Shown here piece after piece: positions 62,731 to 64,000 of a stretch of DNA of 64,000 bases; the stretch's first letter is position 1; each line of letters begins with the position of its first letter. The DNA comes from Hydractinia symbiolongicarpus. Lineage: Eukaryota; Cnidaria; Hydrozoa; Anthoathecata; Hydractiniidae. Under the pieces are notes generated by a model. That model was not told the DNA's origin and searched no databases. It saw only the letters and a program-made list of their open reading frames with translations. The stretch covers positions 27,779,001 to 27,843,000 of the forward strand of contig NC_079885.1 in NCBI RefSeq assembly GCF_029227915.1, read 5' to 3'. The translations under genes were made by a program, and so were the position numbers.

Positions 62731-64000
62731 TTGACTGTGGGACTTAATTGAACTGGTATTGGACTTTGACCTCATAAATGTGATAAATGAGACAATTGGA
62801 CCCAAGGAATAACATTCTTCTTAATTTGACATGATTGCTGGAATTTACCGATTTCGCTGGGCGCTGTGGTAGCGTTTTAAAAAAAAATTTAGATAAATAA
62901 GTCTTTTTTTACTGTGGGACTAATCCTGACCGTTAGCAAGCGCTGAAGAAATAGAGACAGTTTCAAAAACTACATTTCATTGACTTTCTAACGGTGTCAA
63001 TCCGCTTAACTTACAACGGTTGCGTCACATATTCGTACCAACATGTATTTAGTGAATTTTTTCCATGATTACTAAGTTGTATTGCTTTTGACAGTGAAAC
63101 GATTGACTGTGGGACTTAATTGAAGTGATTCTGGACTGTGACCTTATAAATGTGATAAATGAGCCAATTGGATTCCAAGGAATAACATTTTCCCTAATTT
63201 GACATGATTGCTGGAATTCAGCGATTACACTCGGCCCTATGGTAGCGCTTCACTTAAAAATTTTTATAAAATAAGACCTTTTTTACTGTGGGACCAATCC
63301 TAGCCGTTAGCGCGCGCTGAAGAAATAGAGACAGTTTCAAACACTACATTTCATTGACTTTTTACAGGTATCAGTCCGTTTCAACTACAAAGGTTACGTC
63401 ACATATTCGTACCAACATGTATTTAGTGATTTTTTTCCGATATTACTAAGTTGCATTGCTTTTGACAGTGAAACGATTGCGTGTGGGACTTAATTGAAGT
63501 GATTCTGGACTGTGACCTTATAAATGTGATAGATGAGCCAATTGGATTCCAAGGAATAACATTCTTCTTAATTTGACATGATTTCTGCAATTCAGCGATT
63601 ACACTCGGCCCAATGGTAGCGCTTCTCTTAAAAATTTAGATAAAATAAGTCATTTTTTACTGTGGGACCAATCCTAGCCGTTAGCGCGGGCTGAAGAAAT
63701 AGAGACAGTTTCAAAAACTACATTTCATTGACTTTCTAACGGTGTCAATCCACTTAATTTACAACGGTTGCGTCACATATTCGTACCAACATGTATTTAG
63801 TGAATTTTTTCCATTATTACTAAGTTGTATTGCTTTTGACAGTGAAACGATTGACTGTGGGACTTAATTGAAGTGATTCTGGACTGTGACCTTATAAATG
63901 TGATAAATGGGCCAATTGGATTCCAAGGAATAACATTTTTCCTAATTTGACATGATTGCTGGAATTCAGCGATTACACTCGGCCCTATGGTAGCGCTTCA

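Larger units (their letters stand above)
19848..64000 (-). repeat. ~373-bp satellite array, minus orientation, main block
   Basis: About 118 monomer equivalents in one orientation with no foreign insertion that I can see. At least four classes are distinguished by the segment after TTTGACATGATTG: (a) CCGCAACTCAGCGATTACACTGG with GCGCTGTTTGGAGCGC; (b) CTAGAATTTACCGATTTCG with CACTGTGGTAGCGC; (c) CTGGAATTCAGCG with CGGCCCTATGGTAGCGC; (d) TTTACTGATTTCAC with CTGTGGTAGGGATTC. Near-constant parts are TTGCGTCACATATTCGTACCA, ACATGTATTTAG, GCGCGCGCTGAAGAAA and ACAGTGAAACGATTGACTGT. The recurring 63-codon open frame (for example 24844-25035, 61401-61592) is a by-product of the repeat. Higher-order and rearranged parts are listed separately. 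The array runs off the window. Confidence 0.97.

Noticed and set aside
19848-64000. CENP-B box in the satellite
   Set aside because: ATTCGTACCAACATG matches the first half (TTCG....A) but not the CGGG half, in all monomers inspected.
19848-64000. tRNA-derived origin of the satellite (GGGACGAATCC resembles a B box)
   Set aside because: The GTTC part is not matched, no A box lies at the right distance upstream, and no cloverleaf can be drawn.

Overview
The window is animal nuclear DNA with no host single-copy gene that I can support. About 54 kb of the 64 kb is one tandem satellite with a monomer of about 373 bp (roughly 145 monomer equivalents). The rest is three mobile elements that landed in the satellite or in each other. 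Spliced genes with GT-AG introns, a THAP zinc finger, a P2X7-type 'ballast' domain, an OTU-type protease and a hAT transposase point to an invertebrate metazoan. A cnidarian, perhaps a hydrozoan, is my best guess, but nothing here proves the taxon. The array is a reasonable candidate for pericentromeric or centromeric DNA; that is inference.

Layout: 1-3255 satellite, plus orientation; 3256-6719 a non-autonomous Helitron-like element (minus orientation) holding a TTAA-flanked fold-back MITE, a degenerate ~97-bp minisatellite, a palindrome and a ~330-bp (AT)n tract; 6720-10524 satellite, plus orientation; 10525 an abrupt inversion; 10526-13427 satellite, minus orientation; 13428-19847 a Kolobok-like TTAA transposon interrupted by a 4.4-kb hAT element (14855-19265); 19848-64000 satellite, minus orientation.

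Without the hAT insert the Kolobok-like element is about 2.0 kb. It carries two convergent spliced genes: a THAP protein read inward from the left end and a P2X7 ballast-domain protein read inward from the right end. Their last exons overlap on opposite strands. The hAT sits inside the ballast gene; mentally removing it with one copy of its 5-bp target duplication restores the ballast reading frame. The hAT carries one decayed gene that appears to fuse an OTU-like cysteine protease domain to a hAT transposase, now broken by two frameshifts and two stops.

The satellite has several monomer classes and a layered higher-order structure: 746-bp dimers, a 12-mer/11-mer tandem duplication of about 4.1-4.5 kb, a 2557-bp higher-order repeat with conflicting markers that suggest gene conversion, and several truncated, duplicated or fold-back monomers that record individual recombination events.
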